From Culex pipiens pallens (Eukaryota; Arthropoda; Insecta; Diptera; Culicidae): DNA of 64,000 nt. The notes under the pieces are model-generated. The model had not been told where the DNA came from, searched no databases, and was given only the letters and a program-made list of their open reading frames with translations. The position numbers and the translations under genes were made by a program. The stretch is from NCBI RefSeq assembly GCF_016801865.2, contig NC_068938.1, positions 130,786,689 through 130,850,688 on the forward strand, in the 5' to 3' direction. Positions 31,801-43,241 of this stretch are shown here, piece by piece (the stretch's first letter is position 1; every line of letters starts with the position of its first letter).

Positions 31801-34800
31801 TTTTTATCAAAACAAAAGTTTATAATCGTTTTGACTATTCATAAGCAAGACAAAACATTGTTATTAGACGGATAGTTTTATTATTTTCCTCATTTTTCAT
31901 GAAAATGGTTGTTTGTGGGTTTTGAATTAGCCAATCAAAGAAAACAGAAAATGCAGAGATTTTAGAATTTGTAGTTAATACTTCAGAAATATGGTCTTAC
32001 AGCAAAGAATAAGTAGTTTTTAACACATTTCGAAGCGTTTTCAAACAAATGAACCAATAGATTTGAAGAAAACGAGATTTTGTGGTTTAAAAAAAAGTTG
32101 CTCATCTTCCTGGTGGTGCTCTGGTGCACCACTTCAAATTCTACTTTTTTGCCCCAATTCGATGTTTGTGGGCCAAAGTAAAGTCTTTCCTGCATTATTG
32201 TACCAAAATTATCTAATCTAATCTAATCTAAACTAACACAAACGCAGCCAGTCCGATGAAAGCATGCTGGAAAGTCTTGTGATTAGATTACGCCCCAAGC
32301 ACTTTTCTTGTCATTATTAATAATTACAGTACATCCGAGAACACCCGAAAATGTATTGCAAAAATTAAAGCGGCCAGCCCTACTACGTTGTGTTTACCAC
32401 AGAGAGGATTCTGAGAACGGATCACATTTCACAGAATCTACAGGGAGGAAGCGTGGACATACCGTACCAAACGCTCCTGTTTACAGTTTCATATGTGTTT
32501 TGTAAAATGTGTTAAGTGTAAAGTATAGTGTGGTTATATAATCAAATAAATTTAATAATGCAATATAATTATCATTTAATAAAATCCCTTCACCTATATA
32601 TAATAACCACGCACCCAAGCACACAAACAGCGACACAAAAGAAATGAAAATGAGCATGCAAAAACAAGACAACGCGTCCCCGTGGTCAGCGCACTAATCC
32701 TGCATTATTGTACCAAAATTAAGCCATTTACTATTTATACGATAAGCAAACAGCTCTGGGCGTTAGAGGGTTAAGATGTCCCCTACACAACCCTTTTAAC
32801 AGAATTCAGTTTCATTGAGAATAACATGAGAAATGGTAAAATCCGTAAAAAATCACTTTGACCCAATCTCACCCCCCAGACCCAATGTCACCCCCACTGA
32901 CGGTACGTCAAAGCCGTTGCATCGTATCAAAAAGTGGTCAAAGACAAACTTGTAGGAAATTTGACGGGCTTTCCGGAAAAATACACTGGAAGAAAAAAAA
33001 CACGCAACTTTTATGAGATTTTTTGGATTTTTAAGTTAAAAAGTCAAATTTGAAGGTGAGCCCACGATTTTTTTGTCGTTCAAAATTTTTGTGAAAATAG
33101 CCTAAGCTGTTACAAAAAGACTCACGAAAAATGCAGGATGGAGCAATTTACCTAAAAAAAATACAATAAATCATTTACTGAAACTGTTTTTTTGAAAAGT
33201 GCTCTGAACGTCAAAATATTCAAAAACCGAATACGCGAGTCGATTCTCCAGACAATTTCACATAAAAGTTTCCATATTGACCTTTGTCCTAAGTCCAATC
33301 CTTGTGAAGTTACAGCGGCTTTAAAAATAAAAATGTTGAAAAAAATAGGTTTTTTTGATGGTTTTTGACAATTTCTATGTATCTATATGTAGATATTTTT
33401 ACCGGAAAGCTCGTCAAATTTCCTACAAGTTTGTCTTTGACCACTTTTTGATACGAATTTAAACGTTCAGAAATATTTAAATTTCGAATTACAAAAATAT
33501 TTCAAACACTTACGCCCTTCTCAAATATCATTATCGAGTGAACTTGTCTCCATATGCACAAAAAATGAAATCGGAGAGGGTCCGGTACAACCGATTCCCT
33601 ATTTGGCATGGAATTGCTCTAAATAGATGAACACTATTTTGAAAACTAGGAAAAAGTTTTTTTTTAATTAATCCTGAGAATGGCGGAAAACAATCAATGG
33701 TGCACTTTTTCAGTACTTTCTGTTCGCAATTTAAGTCCCATAAGACCCCTTTCAAAAATGACTTGTGACAATGACAAGCAAAAAATCATACGCTTCTAAA
33801 TTTAAATGAGAATAACCGTAAAATCAACAGAAAACAATTTAAAATGCAATCATTTTAAGCATTACTACACTAGTTTTACTTAGATAAAAATGAATAAAAT
33901 GATTTTAAGTCAAATGTTCCGGTGTGTTTTGCTTTTCAAAACCCCTTTTGTTGTGAAATATTGAAAAAATAGCAGTATTTTAATTTTTTTTTATTTTCGC
34001 CCCCCCATCCTCTAGATTTAGGCCATAGTCGAGTGACATTAACTTTAAAAATATATTTGACCAATTTTTGATTAAAGTCACTTTTATAAAATAAACAACA
34101 ACATTTAAAAATAACATTTAATCATTCAAGTAATCCGTATGTGGAGCAAAGGTGCGCACTGTGCGGGGCAAAGTGATTTTTCAGTTAATTTTTGTGTAAA
34201 AGTTAACTTTTCATCATGTTTTCAATTGGGGGTTGTTTTATATCCCAAATGAAGATAATTTTATGGTATAGTTACTATTTTAAACTAAGTAGTACACTAA
34301 AACCCCGGTTTACGCTCAGGCGTTACGCTTTGTATTTCGTCGATTTCTCTGGAACGACGCAATATTTTTGCAAACTTTTTAAAGCGATTTATACGTCTTG
34401 TGAAGATCTACAAATTGCTGTCAAAAGAATGTAAAAACATTACACTGTTTTCGAGAAATCAACCAAACAAAAAGCGTAACGCCTGTGCGTAAACGGGGGT
34501 TTTAGTGTACCTATAAAAGTTTCATTTTTAGGGTTAAAAACCTTCCTACTTTCGCATAAGTTATATTGTTTGGTCTATTTTGGCAGAAATACTATTCTCT
34601 TTGTGATTTTGAATCAATACCACCAGAAATAAAAGTTTTCCAATGTGTTTGATTTTTTTCATACAAAAGTGTATGGAAATTTTAGTGCGTACTTTTGGCC
34701 CGCAAATTTTTTTTTAGGAAAAATGATGGTAAAAAATAAGAAGAAGAGGAATTTCAAAATTTCTTTAAGGGTTAGCAAGATAATTGGCTAAACACTTTTA

Positions 34801-37800
34801 AAAAGGTTTCAAAGATTTCGTGAACCTGAAGTTTTGTAAACCTTATTTTGTAAACATCAAATATTAGATCAAAATGGCCCAAAAGTGACATTTCCCAATA
34901 ACTTTAACAAACTTCAATTTTTTCACTTTATTTTTGTAAATACATAAAATTGACCCCAATACAAGTCCAAAACCCAAATATGAACGTTTTAGGTTGAAAC
35001 TAAGTATTTAAAATGCTGGTGCGCACCTTTGCCCCGTACTACTCTATTCGAATATTTGGCTTCTTTACTTATTACGAGTCGTTAACAAAAGTTTAAATAA
35101 ATAAAACAAATTAAAAATCGCGCACTAAATTTGCCACTCTGCTTACTCTGTTTTGTGAAATCAGATTTTTTCATAAAAAAAGCTTAAAAAACTTTTTATT
35201 TCTTCTCCCAATCTTTTTCTCGCAGTCCAGGAGAACCCGGTGACGGAGGTGTGCCTGCGGTGCATCTGCGAGGCGTCCAGCGACTGTGACCCGACGGTTC
35301 GTTGTACCGGCGAGGTGTGCGGCATGTTCCGGATCACGTGGGCGTACTGGTCCGACGCGGGCAAACCGGTCCTGCAGGGCGATTCCCCGGACTCCCAGAG
35401 TGGTAAGGAATTGATGGGATGGTGGAACCCGCTAATAATAATAATAACGATAAATAATATTTAATCCTATGGTCGCCGGAATGGTGCTTCGGTGCCTCGT
35501 CCATAAAAGGGGACACGATGACAAGTGGTGTTTTATTGAACATTTATTGTGCCGGCGTGGTGTGCTAATTGGTATACGTTCTCGTGGTAGAGAAGCAATG
35601 TGTAACAAAGTTTTGCTTAAATGATGGCCTGACTGGCGGTGGGTAATGTTCAATAAGTATAAATCAGAAAAGCAAACAATTATTATCCTGTTAGTTGGCT
35701 TTCTATATTGGGTTGCAGAGTAGCAGCAGCATCACATGCGATTGATCGGCAGTTCGTGATGTGTTGTGAATTGCACGTTTTTACGATCGATAATTGGTAC
35801 TTAATATTCAAACGATTTAAACTTGTTAGCAGCATTTTATTGATATTACATGGATCTATGTCAGTAGTATAACGGTTTATGGGAATCGATTAGAGAAAGG
35901 TGTTCCCACAATATTGTTCAGCTTCAAATGATTTGTTTGATATAATAAGGGAAATGAGGGGCAACGTAACACATAAAGTATAGCAAAAAAAGACTTTTTG
36001 GTGGGCAATCAGGGGCTTGTTCCGATACGTGTACTGAGCCCAAATACCAAATATGAGCTTGATTGGACGTAACAGTAACTTTGCCACAGGGTGGGGCAAC
36101 ATGGGGTAACATCCTCAGAAATTTGTTCTAAAATTGCTCAGGGAGTGTCCATAACCGACGAAATTTTCAAAACGCTCATATTGTTGCCGCACCTTCCTTG
36201 AGCATCTGGGCACGCTAGTGCGCTTTGCACTTAAATTTCAAATGGGAAAACAATATCATTGCGGTTTAAATCCTATTTAAGGGGTTACATACATGTAGAA
36301 AATCACAAAATTTCATATTACTGAAAATTTATTAAATCAACTTAAAAGATGATTTTCAAACACTCCTGAAAGTTTCATGAAGGTATTTCATGATTAAACT
36401 GAGTTAGAGACAATTTAAACTCAGAGTTTTGCCATGCGCAAAGCAAACTGTCTAACTTTCTGAGCGTTTTTCTCTGAACACCAAGTTAATTAAGAGCGAG
36501 TTTTTCACCGATGTGAAACAGGTCGTATCGAGGTGCTCCGATTTGGATGAAACTTTCAGGGTTTGTTTGTCTATACATGAGATGAACTCATGCCAAATAT
36601 GAGCCCTCTACGACAAAGGGAAGTGGGGTAAAACGGGCATTGAAGTTTGAGGTCCAAAAAACATGAAAAATCTTAAAATTGCTCGCATTTCCGTAAAACT
36701 TCATCAATTCCAACTCTCTTAGATGCATTCGAATGGTCTTTTGAAGCCCTTCAAAATGTGCTATAGACATCCAGGATTGGTTTTACTTTTTCTCATAGCT
36801 TTTGCAAATTACTGTTAAAAATGGATTTTTTTAAAACCTTAATAACTTTTCAGAACAGCCTCCAACACCCATACTCCCATAGGTCAAAAGTTAGGGAATT
36901 TCATGGACTATAAGCCTACGGTATTAACTTTTTGGCCAATCGCAGTTTTTCTCATAGTTTGACGATTTTTCTAGAACAAACATTTTACAACGTTAGTTTT
37001 TGCCCTGTAGGCCGCCATAGCGGCATTTTTTGGTCTCAATTTTGTCATATTCGGAATCCTCGGACAATTTCACGTAAGTTAAAAGTATTGGAGTTGTAAA
37101 TTTGATTGGAAAAATTGCCGTTTAGAATGAATTAAAATATTTTTTAACAATTTGTTGGATTGGGGGTAAAACAGGTTTTCGCCTACTTGATACAGCATTT
37201 GACGTATTGGTCATAGGGTTAATAAGATCTTTTTCTTTTTTCAAAAATGTTTTATTTATTGCGCATTTTGCACTTTACTAGAGTCTTGCGCAATTATTTT
37301 CATCACAGTATTTTTTCATCACAGTGATTTTTCTTCACAGTGATGACGAAGATATCCGTTGCTATGGCAGGCTGTTTATTTATTTATTTTTGGAAGCTCA
37401 GAATGCTCGTCCAGCCCAGAGAAAGTGTTTCGGACCGTCAACGAATTGTTCCGACTGTGAAATCGTGGTCGTCGGTGCCGGGATGCAGCGGTGTTGCGCA
37501 TCTTGGCCTACGGTGGATCTTGGCAGTCAAAAAATGGCTGATGGCAGTTGTTGCTGCTCCGGGCAGGATTCCGCTGCCGGATGTCGAGCGGGCGTAGCAG
37601 GACTTCCGCGCGGCTAGGCGTCTTTCCTCAGTGACGGTATCGGCCAGCCCTGCACCTGGCTGATCCGGTTAAACCGAGAGGGGAACTTCCTTAACGATGA
37701 TTCGTTAAGTTTGTTCGATGCAGGCAATGACCACTGCGCACTCGCAGGCCTGAACCGACCAAAAACCGTGGGTTGCGGAGGTCCTGCGGATCATTTACTT

Positions 37801-40800
37801 CCGCCGGGACACTTTCTCTTCCGGAATGCAGAGCGTGACCATTACGAAAACGGGACTGACACTGGACACTCGACTAACCACACGGACGCCTGAATGGCAA
37901 AAGACCCCGATCTTTGGAATCGGTGATAAAATTCCACATCTCTCTCCTAATCTTTTCCAGAGGGAAACTCCACCATTTTCCAATCCCACCCATTTTTGAT
38001 GCAGTCTCGACGCAGCGCTGTCGAGCCTGTCTTAATTGCAGCGGTACGCAAACCCCTTCGCTGCTAGTGTATGGTGTAATGTTGTTGATGAGGAATTAAG
38101 TTAAAAAGTAAAGGTCAAGAACTGTGACCAACGGTTACAAGATGGCCGATATAATTATGCCCTCGTGCTCATTAGAAAAAATAACCCGTAAAAAACCCAA
38201 AGGTGTCAACTACAAGAATCGATCCAAGAACCTTTAACAGACCATCTCAATGACTTAACTGCCTCGGCCACCACAGCTTGATGACTAGATTGTGGTCAGA
38301 AGTCGATGTATTGCACTTGTTTTGTTTTGATGGTGTGATGAAAATTCGGTTTGCCAACTGTGATGAAAATTATCCCGCAGCACTCTAGCGCGGTGCAAAG
38401 TGCGCAAAGTTGACAGTTCTCAGTCCTGCAAAGCAGTGTGATGAAAAAATCTAGGCCTAGCACGATTGACACAAAACTCTAGAAATTGCTGCAAGGCGCA
38501 ATAATTATTTTTAAAAGAAATATTACAACTCCAATACTTCTAACTAACGTGAAATTGTCCGAGAATTCCGAATATGACAAAATTGAGACCAAAAAGTGCC
38601 GTCTTCTCGGTCTACAGGGCAAAAACTAACGTTGTAAAATGTTTGTTCTAAAAAAACCGTAAAACTATGAGAAAAACTGCGATTGGCCAAAAAGTTAATA
38701 CCGTAGGCTTATAGTCCATGAAATTCCCTAACTTTTGACCTATGGGAGTATGGGTGTTGGAGGCTGTTGGGAAAAGTTATTAAGGTTTTAAAAAAATCCA
38801 TTTTTAACAGTAATTTGTAAAAGCTATGAGAAAAAGTAAAACCAATCCTGGATGTCTATAGCACATTTTGAAGGGCTTCAAAAGACCATTCGAATGCATC
38901 TAAGAGAGTTGGAATTGATGAAGTTTTACGGAAATGCGAGCAATTTTAAGATTTTTCATGTTTTTTGGACCTCAAACTTCAATGCCCGTTTTACCCCACT
39001 TCCCTTTGTCGTAGAGGGCTCATATTTGGCATGAGTTCATCTCATGTATAGACAAACAAACCCTGAAAGTTTCATCCAAATCGGAGCACCTCGATACGAC
39101 CTCTAGAACAAACCGAGCAGAATCTACAAATACTGCCTCTTAACGGGTGCCACGATATCTCGAGATGGGACAGACCAAATTGGCTGAAATTTTGAGTGAA
39201 GACTCCCAAGACATATTCCATGTGCATGACGAAGCCCGATTTTGAAATTTTGAATTTTCAAAAAATACAAAAATCAAAAACTGGCGATTTTTTATATGAA
39301 AAACAGAAAAATATTTTTATCTTTTTTTTAAATAAACTTTTTGAAAATCGGCCTTCGTCATGCACACGAGACCGGTTTAACGAGTCTTCACCAAAATTTT
39401 GAGCCGATTTGGTCGAAGCAATGTTGAGATATCGTGGCACCCGTTTTTTGAAACTGCTAACTTCAAATAGCTATATCTCGGCAAAGCTACAACCAAATGT
39501 CTTCAAATTTGTTTTGTTAATAGATGAAAAGTAATATTTTAATGCCCTGAAAACAGATTTTAAAAAAAGTTTAAGTGTGTGCTCAAACCCACCTCTGACA
39601 TTTTTGCCGATTTACATGTATGTAACCCCTTAACAAAATAAAATGCAAAGCGACAGCTTTTGTAACGTCTAATCAAGCTCATATTTGGGATTTGGGCTCA
39701 GAACGCGCATCGGAACAAGCTCCTGATTGGCCACCTAAAAGTAATTTTTGTTACATCCTAATACATACCAACTCAATTTAAAAAAATTGAGCAAATGTTG
39801 ATCAAAATACAAGCTTGATTTTCTCGGAGCTTGCTAAACAAATTTTGACGACATGTTAAGCATACTTTCAGAGATTCTTAAAATAAATTTCCGTCTATTT
39901 TTGCGTTTATTTCAAACATGAACTTTCTTTTTACTTTTAAAAGGAACAAGATTGTTCAGGATTTAGTTCTGTAAGGTTTATAACTTTTAATATGAATATG
40001 GTTTTCAAAACAAGTTTTTTTTTACAATTTTTAAAGTCCTTCATACGTAAGCAGTTCTCAAGAAAATAAACAAAAGGTTACTGTGGGTGTTTGCATTCTT
40101 CCAAACATTTAAATTAAATTTACACATAAAAATCAAAACCACACATAAAAAGATGTAAATTTACACATTTTCAGAGTTAATATTACTTCAAAATCTGTGA
40201 ACTTTCACAAATGTTATACTATCGTTTTTTTTACTGTGTAACAAACCTGTAACAAACAGAAAGGAAAGGAGTAATTCAGCTGCGTGTAAAAGGCCTGGGT
40301 GTAAAATATTTTTTTCATTATTTTATGAAATTCTATGTAATACAACACTACACTACATTTCTGGTAGTTTTTTTTAAATAGTCGCAGTTTTTCATTTTTT
40401 TAAAATAAGAGCACATGATATATTTTTGAAAAGCTGGGAAAATTCTCTATATTTTGCTTTTTTGAACTTTGTTGATACGACCCTCAGTTGCTGAGATATT
40501 GCCATGCAAAGGTTTAAAAACATGAAAATTGATGATTTCCAAGTCTCACCCAAACAACCCACCATTTTCTAACGTCGATATCTCGGCAACTAATGGTCCG
40601 ATTTACAATGTTAAAATATGAAACATTCGTGAAATTTTCCGATCTCTTCGAAAACAATATTTTAAAAAAAATAAATCAAGACTAACATTTCAAAAGGGCC
40701 AAATATTCAATATGTGCACTTATTTTGAAAAATGAAAAACTGCGACTATTTTGAAAAAAGTTACCTAAAAATGGCTATAACTTGAAAACGGTGCACTTTA

Positions 40801-43086
40801 TCAAAATCCACTACAGTACTTTTTGATTGCAAATTTGCTTTTACATCGAAAAATGAAGTTGACAAATTTTTACGACCGATATTTCGATTTTTTTAAAATC
40901 AGTATTGATTAAAAAATTCATAACTCGGCCAAAGACTTTTTGCACAACCTGGAAATTTCTGTAAAGTTGGCATTTGATGTCCTCTAAAACATATAAAAAA
41001 AATGAAAAAAAAAAATGAAAAATAGTGTTTTTTGTAAATCAAGTTATAGTGACAAAAAGTTGAATAAAAAATCGCCAAAATTATTTTTACCGTGTATCAT
41101 TTTTTTCATTGTGGTCCATAGACACCAAATTGATCAAAAATTCCTTCAAAAGATACAGATTTTTGAATTTTCCTACATCATTTTTGTATGAACAGCTGCC
41201 AAATTTGTATGGTAAATTATATGGACAAACTAATGATGCAAAATGGCTTCTTTGGGTATACCAAAGGCACCAAAAAAGTTTCAGTCGGATTAAAAAATAC
41301 AAAAAAATCGAATGACCGAAATCTGACAGAACTGCTCAGTAACAAAATAATGTACCGTAAAACGGGGTGACTTTGATAGCCGGGGTGACTTTGATAGGTT
41401 TGCGATTTTTCCGCAAAATGAAGAGTACAATCAAAATACGTAAGGAATGGTTCAGAAACATACTGACCGTGGTAGAGAAGTGTTCAAAGTACCTCAAGAA
41501 GAACTTTTCATAAATTTTTGAAAAGTTTATAAAGTTAGTTAACTATAGTTAAGAAAATGTTGATGGAAGTCATTATTTAAAACTTTTCAAAGGGTCATGA
41601 TTTTCTCAATGAACATGATTTTTAATCTGAAAACGAAATGCATTTTCGGATTCTTTGGACAATTTTCCACTAGGAGAAGGTTAAATAAGTTTGTAAATAA
41701 TAAATAATATGTGTTTTTGAAACACAATAAAAAAAAATCTCCAAATTTATAGGCAATTTCAGTTGAACAAATTTCATGTAAAATTTGAAAACTTGTGATT
41801 CGTGCTTCGAATTCAGTATAAAATGCAATATAAATCAATAATTTTATAAACAAAACTAGTTTTAACAAATTTTTGGCAAAATTTCGACTTTTTAGCAATT
41901 TTACCTAAAATTTATATGTATTTTGCTAAAAAGCTTATAAACATAGTTAACTTAAAATATACATTGATTTTTTTCTTACAAACTATATCAGCTACTTTAG
42001 TGATGATACATTTAACGTACAAATAAAGTTTGAACATCTTAAATGTGATTTTAACAAGAAAAACTATGACTATCAAAGTCACCCCGGAATTAAAACTACG
42101 AATTTTAAACGTAACTATTTTTCTAAACACTATTAAAAATTTTTTTTTTCCAAAATAGTGCATGGACTTTGTGTGGCCTACCCCAGTACATGTTTTAAAA
42201 ATAATAATCTTGAGAAAAACATTACCTGTTGGAAAATATTCCAAAAACAAATTGAAATCCTATCAAAGCCACCCCGGTTCACGGTAATATCAAATCGGGA
42301 AATATTGACAGATCAGTGTCAGAAAAATATGTTTAGTATGAAATTTCACCTTTTTTTTTCTCTGTGTGGGATATAGTTCGAACGTTGTTCATAAATGTAT
42401 TTTTTTTTTGAAATTTATTGCTTGAGAGTTTTGGAGGTTTGCAAACTTTATTTGGGAAAAAAATAAAAAAAATCACTCATAGAGGAAAAAATGGGTTGTT
42501 TAAATAAATTTAATAATTCATTCCACAATTTATTAAACTCCATTTTTATCTCTTTATTACAGCTTACGCCAACTGCGCCAACGATCCGCAGTGTGCGGCT
42601 GCCACGGTGCAAGGTTACATGAGGAAGTTCGGCCAGGTAAGAGCGAAAAGAGTACAGTGTATTTAACGCAAATCATACCGTCCATTATTCACGGCGAAAC
42701 ACTCCTTATCCCAACCCATGACCCCCAACGTGATTGGCTGGCCTTGACCGCCACACACCGGTTGTTGAGGCAGATCTCTGCAGTCCGGAGATGAAAGAAG
42801 TTGTTTGGTTAAGGGTGTGCTCAGAATTTTGTGGCGTTGTGCGTTTAAGTAGATTTGCTGAGTAGGACTTTTAGATCTCTTTTGATATATTTTTTTTAAT
42901 TTTTCCATCTGAAAAATAACAAACTTAACTTTTTTGCAGGACTGCAACGGCGATGGCATCATCGACTGCTTGGATCACGCGGCAATCCACAAGCTGGGAG
43001 GTTACGGCTGCAAGAACCAGGTCCCCATTCAGTACCAGAGCAAGATCGACCAGTGCATCCACCATGCGGCGGGAACGCAAATTTAA
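25827..43086 (+). CDS. i-type (destabilase) lysozyme-like secreted protein
   Basis: Exons 25827-25899, 35226-35402, 42563-42636 and 42940-43086 join in frame (73+177+74+147 nt) to 156 residues. All junctions are GT-AG. Residues 1-19 form a signal peptide (MKWLVCFAGILVVLIAVNA). The mature part has 12 cysteines (six likely disulfides) in the i-type order: CLRCICEASSDC, CTGEVCGMFRITWAYWSDAG, CANDPQC, DCNGDGIIDCLDHAA and HKLGGYGC. The DCNGDGIIDC segment resembles a calcium-binding loop. Against the clam enzyme the catalytic Glu (in C-I-C-x-x-E-S-G-C) aligns with Ser42, and the region of the catalytic Asp is shortened, so muramidase activity is doubtful. Insect members are known to lack these residues, so this is probably typical. 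AATAAA lies at 43236-43241. Introns 1 and 2 (9,326 and 7,160 bp) hold most of the transposons listed below. Confidence 0.93.
25900..26649 (+). other. Start of lysozyme intron 1, nothing recognised
   Basis: Non-coding intron sequence after the GTAAGTG donor. Only short chance frames are seen. Confidence 0.6.
26650..26820. mobile_element. 171-bp hairpin MITE, GGGACCATCC ends
   Basis: The inverted arms are GGGACCATCCAGAAACCACG and CGTGGTTTATGGATGGTCCC, flanked by TAA on both sides (26647-26649 and 26821-26823). The 3-bp TWA duplication fits PIF/Harbinger. The centre has a run of G paired with C/T-rich sequence. Confidence 0.85.
27638..29972. mobile_element. 2.3-kb element with GGCATAATGGAC subterminal repeats
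   Basis: The termini are GGGTGTACCCCATTTGGCAT and its inverse, flanked by a perfect 9-bp duplication TTTTAATAA (27629-27637 and 29973-29981). For about 250 bp inside each end, GGACGTTTGGCATAAT-type units repeat at least eight times, in opposite orientation at the two ends, with a shared spacer order (TTTTCA, TTGGTCCAA.ACATCAGGG, GAACGAGTTAT-like). The core is AT-rich with scattered AAGGGAAAAT motifs, and a SINE at about 28985-29240. There is no transposase. A 9-bp duplication would suit a Mutator-like parent, which is inference. Confidence 0.85.
28985..29240 (+). mobile_element. tRNA-derived SINE, second family, copy 1
   Basis: CATCGACATCTGACTAC leads into GTGGCCAAGGCAGTTTAGTT, a Leu/Ser-type A-box region, then GGTTCAATTCCCG as B box. 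It matches the inverse of 38112-38311 (GTGGCCGAGGCAGTTAAGTC, GGATCGATTC, GAGGGCATAATT). The 3' boundary is inferred from where similarity fades. It lies inside the element at 27638-29972. Confidence 0.7.
30240..30700. other. Intron 1 sequence of mixed composition
   Basis: Less AT-rich than its surroundings. The inverse strand contains GTGGTTTGAAACCCACATGG near 30605, which resembles a tRNA B box and may mark another SINE remnant. An open frame on the - strand has no recognised domain. Confidence 0.3.
31360..32770. mobile_element. 1.4-kb TTAA-flanked element, third layer
   Basis: TTAA at 31356-31359 and 32771-32774 flank CCCTCTCCCGCCC and GGGCGTTAGAGGG. TTAA targets with CCCT ends suggest a piggyBac-related non-autonomous element. 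No transposase is present. An inner MITE lies at 31722-32131. Confidence 0.65.
31722..32131. mobile_element. MITE, GGTGCACCAGAGCACCACC ends, innermost layer
   Basis: GGTGCACCAGAGCACCACC at the left and GGTGGTGCTCTGGTGCACC at the right are perfect inverses. The 410-bp element is AT-rich and non-coding. Confidence 0.8.
33600..34292. other. Intron 1, AT-rich, nothing recognised
   Basis: No coding signal. A GTGCGCAC...GGGGCAAAG block at 34150-34175 recurs inverted near 35015-35035, so 34150-35040 may be one decayed element around the MITE at 34295-34507. Confidence 0.45.
34295..34507. mobile_element. 213-bp MITE, CACTAAAACCCC ends, TA duplication
   Basis: The inverted ends are CACTAAAACCCCGGTTTACG and CGTAAACGGGGGTTTTAGTG, flanked by TA on both sides (34293-34294 and 34508-34509), as for Tc1/mariner insertions. 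Confidence 0.8.
35403..36280 (+). other. Start of lysozyme intron 2
   Basis: Non-coding after the GTAAGG donor at 35403. From about 35950 it contains the outer left arm of the large foldback (GCTTGTTCCGAT, CAAATATGAGCTTGATT), matched inverted at 39670-39760. Confidence 0.55.
35950..39770. mobile_element. Large foldback element, about 3.8 kb
   Basis: Inner arms at about 36525-37105 and 38521-39105 are inverted copies of about 580 bp with very few differences; over 36588-36770 and 38852-39034 they encode the same 60-codon chance frame. Outer arms at about 35960-36090 and 39640-39760 also pair, less well. TAAGGGGTTACATACATGTA near 36278 recurs inverted near 39607-39632. The loop (37106-38520) has mixed composition, TTTTTCATCACAGTG-type motifs on both sides and a SINE. 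No transposase is recognised. Confidence 0.75.
38112..38311 (-). mobile_element. tRNA-derived SINE, second family, copy 2
   Basis: On the - strand, TACATCGACTTCTGACC leads to GGTGGCCGAGGCAGTTAAGT (A-box region, Leu/Ser-like), then TTGGATCGATTCTTG (B box), then GAGGGCATAATTATATCGGC. It matches 28985-29180 throughout. It lies in the loop of the large foldback. Confidence 0.7.
40400..41330. repeat. Dispersed AT-rich repeat, second copy
   Basis: Shares long stretches with 15600-16560: GGCTATAACTTGAAAACGG, AACAGCTGCCAAATTTGTAT and TATGGACAAACTAATGATGC. Part of the match (around 40520-40660) is inverted relative to the other copy, so the family itself is rearranged or foldback-like. Class unknown. 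Confidence 0.65.
41353..42286. mobile_element. 934-bp TACCGT-ended element
   Basis: The ends TACCGTAAAACGGGGTGACT and the inverse of TACCGTGAACCGGGGTGGCT are alike; ACTTTGATAG is repeated just inside both. A TA borders each end. AT-rich, non-coding interior. It ends about 280 bp before lysozyme exon 3. Confidence 0.75.
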
Positions 43087-43241
43087 GCCTACTCGGATCG
43101 TAATGACATGCTGCGATCCAGTTTTTAAAAGTAATCACTGTTTTTTTTACTTTGCTGCAAGTCTCCTCCGGCAATTTTTCTTCATTTCTTCGATCAGCCT
43201 GAAACGTATACGCGCCATTTATTTATTTTTATTTAAATAAA

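Larger units (their letters stand above)
30881..32905. mobile_element. TACCGTCAGTGGGGGTGAC element, second layer
   Basis: The ends TACCGTCAGTGGGGGTGAC and GTCACCCCCACTGACGGTA are perfectly inverted over 19 bp. Related ends occur at 41353-42286 and 47766-47851. It interrupts the foldback arm at ...AATATTTCTG. It contains the TTAA-flanked element at 31360-32770. Confidence 0.8.
30700..33600. mobile_element. Foldback element, outer layer of a nest
   Basis: The left arm (30720-30880, resuming 32906-32990) matches the inverse of the right arm (33390-33600). Shared blocks are GGAGACAAGTTCACTCGATA, GAGAAGGGCGTAAGTGTTT and CAAACTTGTAGGAAATTTGA. The left arm is interrupted by the element at 30881-32905, which the right arm lacks. 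Confidence 0.7.
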
